Source: Affinundibacterium amnicola
GTDB taxonomy: Bacteria > Pseudomonadota > Gammaproteobacteria > Burkholderiales > Burkholderiaceae_D
Direction: 5' to 3'
NCBI RefSeq assembly: GCF_014284275.1
Contig: NZ_JACOFU010000001.1
Coordinates: 1-64,000 of the forward strand
DNA: 64,000 nt
Below are positions 60,843 through 64,000 of this stretch, one piece after another. Made by a program: the position numbers and the translations under genes. The notes under the pieces were generated by a model. The model had not been told where the DNA came from. It ran no database searches and saw only the letters and a list, made by a program, of their open reading frames with translations. The stretch's first letter is position 1. Each line of letters opens with the position of its first letter.

Positions 60843-61736
60843 ATGCTCAAAGCGGTCTTTATCCCAACAGTTTTACTGCTATCACTTACTACGAACGTGG
60901 CAGCACAAGAATTAAACACGGCGGCAAATGAACAAGTTAAGCAAGAAGATCAGTCGGCTAAACCCGCTTTGGTGAAAGACCTTGAGCCTTTGCCCTTGTG
61001 GGAATTCGGTGCCTCTACATTTGCGTTAAGTCAGCAGGCTTACCCAGGATCCGATACTTATGTGAATCGCGTTTTAGTTGTGCCTTACTTTTTGTATCGT
61101 GGTGAGCACCTCCGTGTCGATCGTGGCAACACAGGTTACCGCGCGATTAAAACGCCAAAATTTGAATTTGATGTTGGATTTGCAGGTGCTTTGGGTTCTA
61201 GTTCTGATAAAGTCAGTGCACGTCGTGGTATGGAAAAACTCGGCAATATGATCGAGTTTGGACCGCGTTTGAAGTGGAATATCAGTGAGCCAGAGGCAAA
61301 TGGCCGCTGGCGTTTTGAATTGCCAGTGCGCGCTGTGTTCGATTTGAGCAATAGCTTCAAGCGTAAAGGAATTACGGTCGAGCCAGAACTGACTTTTGAA
61401 CGCCGTGCTTTTGGTGGTTGGCGTTACAGCACCGGTTTATCGACGGTTTGGGGCAATCGCCAAATGGCGGAAACCTTTTACCAAGTACGACCCGACCAAG
61501 TATTACCTGATCGCGCTGCCTATCAAGCCAAGCAAGGTATTATTTCTTGGCGTTTGTCCGCATTTATCTCGCATTTTTATGCGAATAATTTCCGTGTATT
61601 TGGCGGAGTACGAGTTGATAGCCTGACTGGTGCAGCAAATGAAAATAGTCCGCTGGTAAAACGCAAGACCGCACCTTCTGTATTTGTGGGATTGACTTAT
61701 ACTTGGATGCGTTCCGAGCGACCAGAGGTTGAGTAA
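60843..61736 (+). CDS. MipA/OmpV family outer-membrane protein
   Basis: A 297-residue outer-membrane protein with signal peptide (LLSLTTNVAAQ) and the MipA/OmpV sequence pattern (WEFGASTFALSQQAYPGSDTYVNRVLVVPYFLYRG..., C-terminal TPSVFVGLTYTW). MipA scaffolds murein-synthesising complexes in E. coli; OmpV-type members are porin-like. ATG with AGGTTAG upstream. Confidence 0.88.
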   Translation: MLKAVFIPTVLLLSLTTNVAAQELNTAANEQVKQEDQSAKPALVKDLEPLPLWEFGASTFALSQQAYPGSDTYVNRVLVVPYFLYRGEHLRVDRGNTGYRAIKTPKFEFDVGFAGALGSSSDKVSARRGMEKLGNMIEFGPRLKWNISEPEANGRWRFELPVRAVFDLSNSFKRKGITVEPELTFERRAFGGWRYSTGLSTVWGNRQMAETFYQVRPDQVLPDRAAYQAKQGIISWRLSAFISHFYANNFRVFGGVRVDSLTGAANENSPLVKRKTAPSVFVGLTYTWMRSERPEVE

Positions 61737-61778
61737 GTAATCGAGATATCGCTAGCCGAATTTGATTGCGGAGATTTT

Positions 61779-62216
61779 ATGAACATAAAACTCAAGAGCA
61801 TGGTGCTGGGTTCTGGATTGGCAATGATCGTTTATCAAATCGCCATACAGTTACTTGGTTACACTGCAGCAATCGCTATTCCTGCGCCAATTGCTCATTG
61901 GGCGATAGAAAATTCTGCACAGATTTTTTTGCTCTTTGTATGGGATTTGCTGGTGGTTCAGTTCTTGGGTATCGGCATATTGGCGGCGCTCGCGGTCTTT
62001 TTCGTGTTGCGACTGGCACCGTTGAATTGGCTTTATGTGGGTTTAAGTTTTATCGTGACTGAAACGCTGATCGCAAACCTTGATTTGTGGGCATTGTCGT
62101 CTTCGCAGTTTCTTTCAATTACCAATCTACTCACGTTGACGCCTCACTTCATTGCAGTCAGTATGTGTGTTCTCGCTGCTGCAAAATTCGGTGGAAAAAA
62201 TCAAGCCGCTGTATAA
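61779..62216 (+). CDS. Four-helix membrane protein of unknown function
   Basis: A 145-residue protein with four membrane segments (about 10-30, 42-62, 68-88 and 110-135) and no recognised domain. Ribosome site GGAGAT precedes the ATG. It lies 42 bases after the MipA/OmpV gene and ends 32 bases before the convergent amine dehydrogenase operon. Confidence 0.65.
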   Translation: MNIKLKSMVLGSGLAMIVYQIAIQLLGYTAAIAIPAPIAHWAIENSAQIFLLFVWDLLVVQFLGIGILAALAVFFVLRLAPLNWLYVGLSFIVTETLIANLDLWALSSSQFLSITNLLTLTPHFIAVSMCVLAAAKFGGKNQAAV

Positions 62217-62248
62217 GTTTTTCCGTTAGAGCATGCCATCTGATCACT

Positions 62249-63553
62249 TCAATTCCTATCCGACTCACAAGCAGTCATCAAGCTAGCGATCTTCGCTGAA
62301 GTCATTGGTAGTCTTCCACTGTCTTTTTCCCAAGAAAATAAAAAGCGATTGGCGCTGCCGCAGATGCGTCCTTGGCATGCGCCCATGCCGCAGCGCGTGT
62401 GTAATTTGGCGTCGCGCCAATCATTGCGCTGTTCTAGTTGTTCATAGCGCACATCTTCGCAGCGACAAACGATGGTATCTGCCTGGCACAGATGCCGCAG
62501 TTCTGAGCGTAATCGAAACGCTTGGTGTAAACGTTTGGCAAAACCGCGCCAAGTATGGCGTTGAGATGTGTACTTGCTTGCGATGTTCTGTTTGCTGGCG
62601 GCATAGCCCGCGATTGCGCCTTCGGCTAAGGCTAAATCAACGCCGCCGATGCCGGTACCTTCGCCCGCGCAATAAACGCCAGCTAAATTAGTCGCTTGTG
62701 ATTCATCAACTGATACTTGTGAATAACCTTTTTCTTCTGTTAGCGCACAGCCTAGTGCTGCGGCAAGTTCGATATTGGGCACCAGACCGTAACCACATGC
62801 CAACATGTCACAAGGAATTTCTTGCACCTCACCTTGAACTGATACGCGTACACTGCCGATCGCGTTAGAATCTGCGGAACTCGCTTGCGCTGCTAGTACA
62901 AAACTATCAGCGTGATAACGCGTTTGTAGCGTTTTGTGCATGGTGCGCGTGAGTTGAAATGCTTGAAAAATTTTGCTAGGTGTTGCGAGTAAACCAAACG
63001 CGAAACGACTGAGCTGGCCAAATTTTGCTTGTTCTAAAACGTGGGTCACATGCGCACCGCGCTCGATCAGACTTGCTGCTACCGCGAATAAAAGTGGCCC
63101 GCTACCAGCAAGGACAATGTATTTTCCTGCAACTGGGTAAGCGGCTTTTGATAAGGCTTGCAAGCCACCTGCGCCAGTGACACCATTTAAAGTCCAGCCG
63201 GGGAAGGGCAGCAATAATTCCCGCGCGCCTGTGCAAAGAATAATTTTTGGTGCCGAGAAAGTTTGCGCTTGCTCTACGCCTTGCTTTTCAACGACGATTT
63301 GATATTCGTCACCCTGCTTTTTCGCATGAACTACCTTTGCGCCAAAATGAAAACGCACTTGTTCGCTTTGACTTAATGTTTGCCATAAAGCCCTAGCCCG
63401 AGGATCGGCTTGATGATCCGCGCCGCCACGCCAGATTTGACCGCCAGACTGACTATTGTCATCAATAATATCGATCTTTACACCCGCTTTAAGTGCCGCT
63501 GCTGCAGCGGCTAAGCCTGCTGGGCCTGCGCCAATAATAATGATGTCGCTCAT
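62249..63553 (-). CDS. FAD/NAD(P)-binding oxidoreductase subunit (HcnB/LhpF-like)
   Basis: A 434-residue flavoprotein with an N-terminal FAD motif GAGPAGLAAAAAALKAG, a second nucleotide site (YIVLAGSGPLLFAVAAS) and C-terminal BFD-type cysteines (TIVCRCEDVR, CGMGACQGRICG) for a [2Fe-2S] cluster. It matches the alpha subunit of heterotrimeric amine dehydrogenases (hydrogen cyanide synthase HcnB, opine oxidase OoxA, hydroxyproline dehydrogenase). Start overlaps the ferredoxin-like gene by 4 bases. Confidence 0.85.
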   Translation of the reverse strand: MSDIIIIGAGPAGLAAAAAALKAGVKIDIIDDNSQSGGQIWRGGADHQADPRARALWQTLSQSEQVRFHFGAKVVHAKKQGDEYQIVVEKQGVEQAQTFSAPKIILCTGARELLLPFPGWTLNGVTGAGGLQALSKAAYPVAGKYIVLAGSGPLLFAVAASLIERGAHVTHVLEQAKFGQLSRFAFGLLATPSKIFQAFQLTRTMHKTLQTRYHADSFVLAAQASSADSNAIGSVRVSVQGEVQEIPCDMLACGYGLVPNIELAAALGCALTEEKGYSQVSVDESQATNLAGVYCAGEGTGIGGVDLALAEGAIAGYAASKQNIASKYTSQRHTWRGFAKRLHQAFRLRSELRHLCQADTIVCRCEDVRYEQLEQRNDWRDAKLHTRCGMGACQGRICGSANRFLFSWEKDSGRLPMTSAKIASLMTACESDRN

Positions 63554-63834
63554 GCGAATTCTCCGGTCAAAATTTGCATCTGATTAACGCAGATGGTTTG
63601 GCATCCTAACTGATGCGCTTGGCCATTAATCGTGACGCGACATTCTTGACAGACACCCATGCCACAAAAAGCGGAGCGTGGCATTCCGGTTACCGAGATG
63701 CGTGTGTGGGGAACACCGGACATTGCCAATGCCGCGACCACACTGATGCCAGATTCAACCTGATGTGATTGTCCATTAATGCTGATTTCAATTAACTTGG
63801 AAGATGCTTGGGCAGGACTCATATTACTGCTCAT
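63550..63834 (-). CDS. (2Fe-2S)-binding small subunit (HcnA/LhpE-like)
   Basis: A 94-residue ferredoxin-like subunit with the cysteine cluster AFCGMGVCQECRVTI and a further Cys in LGCQT. It matches HcnA/OoxX-type subunits and couples the two flavoproteins. The stop overlaps the next start by ATGA. Confidence 0.85.
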   Translation of the reverse strand: MSSNMSPAQASSKLIEISINGQSHQVESGISVVAALAMSGVPHTRISVTGMPRSAFCGMGVCQECRVTINGQAHQLGCQTICVNQMQILTGEFA

Positions 63835-63870
63835 TTCTGTTTTGATGATTTAACATGATTCGATATGCAC

Positions 63871-64000
63871 TTAAGACACTGAATGTGTTTCAATATTGCG
63901 CGACGGCCAGTAGGCTTCAACATCGATCTTACTGGATTGACGACAGATCTGGTCTTTTAATATCTGCGCAGTCGCGAGCGAGGTCGTGATTCCTAAACCT
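63871..64000 (-). CDS. FAD-dependent amino-acid/amine oxidoreductase subunit (HcnC/DadA-like), 3' end only
   Basis: The last 43 codons of a leftward gene, continuing past the window edge. The text GLGITTSLATAQILKDQI and EAYWPSRNIE is the C-terminus of DadA/HcnC-type flavin oxidases (where FGLGITTSLATAQL... DP..YLP.R is usual). It would be the first gene of the amine dehydrogenase operon, 36 bases upstream of the ferredoxin-like subunit. Confidence 0.75.
   Translation of the reverse strand, partial: GLGITTSLATAQILKDQICRQSSKIDVEAYWPSRNIETHSVS

Overview
The window looks like chromosomal DNA from a betaproteobacterium of the order Burkholderiales, most likely an Oxalobacteraceae member close to Undibacterium. 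That placement is inference from gene content (prkA-yeaH-spoVR operon, MipA, CreA, YidB, SCO plus PCu(A)C copper genes) and moderate GC. No rRNA, tRNA, CRISPR array, prophage or complete insertion sequence was found.

Layout. 1-2798 is the 3' end of a giant type I secreted RTX/Calx-beta adhesin. 2978-6260 holds a TonB-like transducer divergent from a LuxR-type response regulator and its histidine kinase, separated by a control region with GCTAGT palindromes. 6321-11517 is a run of small genes (KOW mini-protein, GNAT, YidB, GFA-family protein, membrane and secreted proteins, lipoprotein esterase). 11677-16697 is the leftward prkA-yeaH-spoVR stress operon. 17361-25390 runs rightward: Prc tail-specific protease, a diheme plus triheme cytochrome c pair, an M1 aminopeptidase and a CigR-like protein.

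25505-37945 contains a metal-acquisition island. Two divergent operons share one regulatory region (33508-33607) with three copies of the palindrome TGCAAC-N3-GTTGCA, placed on two divergent sigma70-type promoters. Leftward genes are MerC-like, a HisI paralogue without zinc ligands, ZrgA, an ABC ATPase, an FtsX-type permease, a DUF3299 protein and a TonB-dependent receptor. Rightward genes are an AztD-like lipoprotein, a His-rich outer-membrane barrel, a ZnuA-like binding protein and a ZnuB-like permease. The content points to zinc-starvation control, probably by Zur; no ZnuC ATPase is present.

39149-45480 is an accessory island, entirely leftward. It contains a unit with the anatomy of an integron gene cassette (41661-42308), an attI-like leader without an integrase, two proteins with HEPN Rx4H motifs, an HNH-like protein, an ankyrin/SH3 protein and a toxin-immunity-like remnant. 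Two near-identical promoter modules (42441-42512 and 45401-45472) each drive a short leader ORF that runs into the first gene. This is the least ordinary part of the window.

45742-50306 is a copper-uptake cluster (PCu(A)C, SCO, TonB-dependent receptor, DUF2946) interrupted by a tandemly duplicated REP-pair element also found at 14587-14754. 50439-62216 is mostly housekeeping or envelope genes (CreA, HDOD, PBP4-type carboxypeptidase, tricorn-like protease, zinc-ribbon protein, MipA/OmpV) plus an orphan HsdR-N-type nuclease. 62249-64000 is a leftward HcnABC-like three-subunit amine dehydrogenase operon, cut by the window edge.
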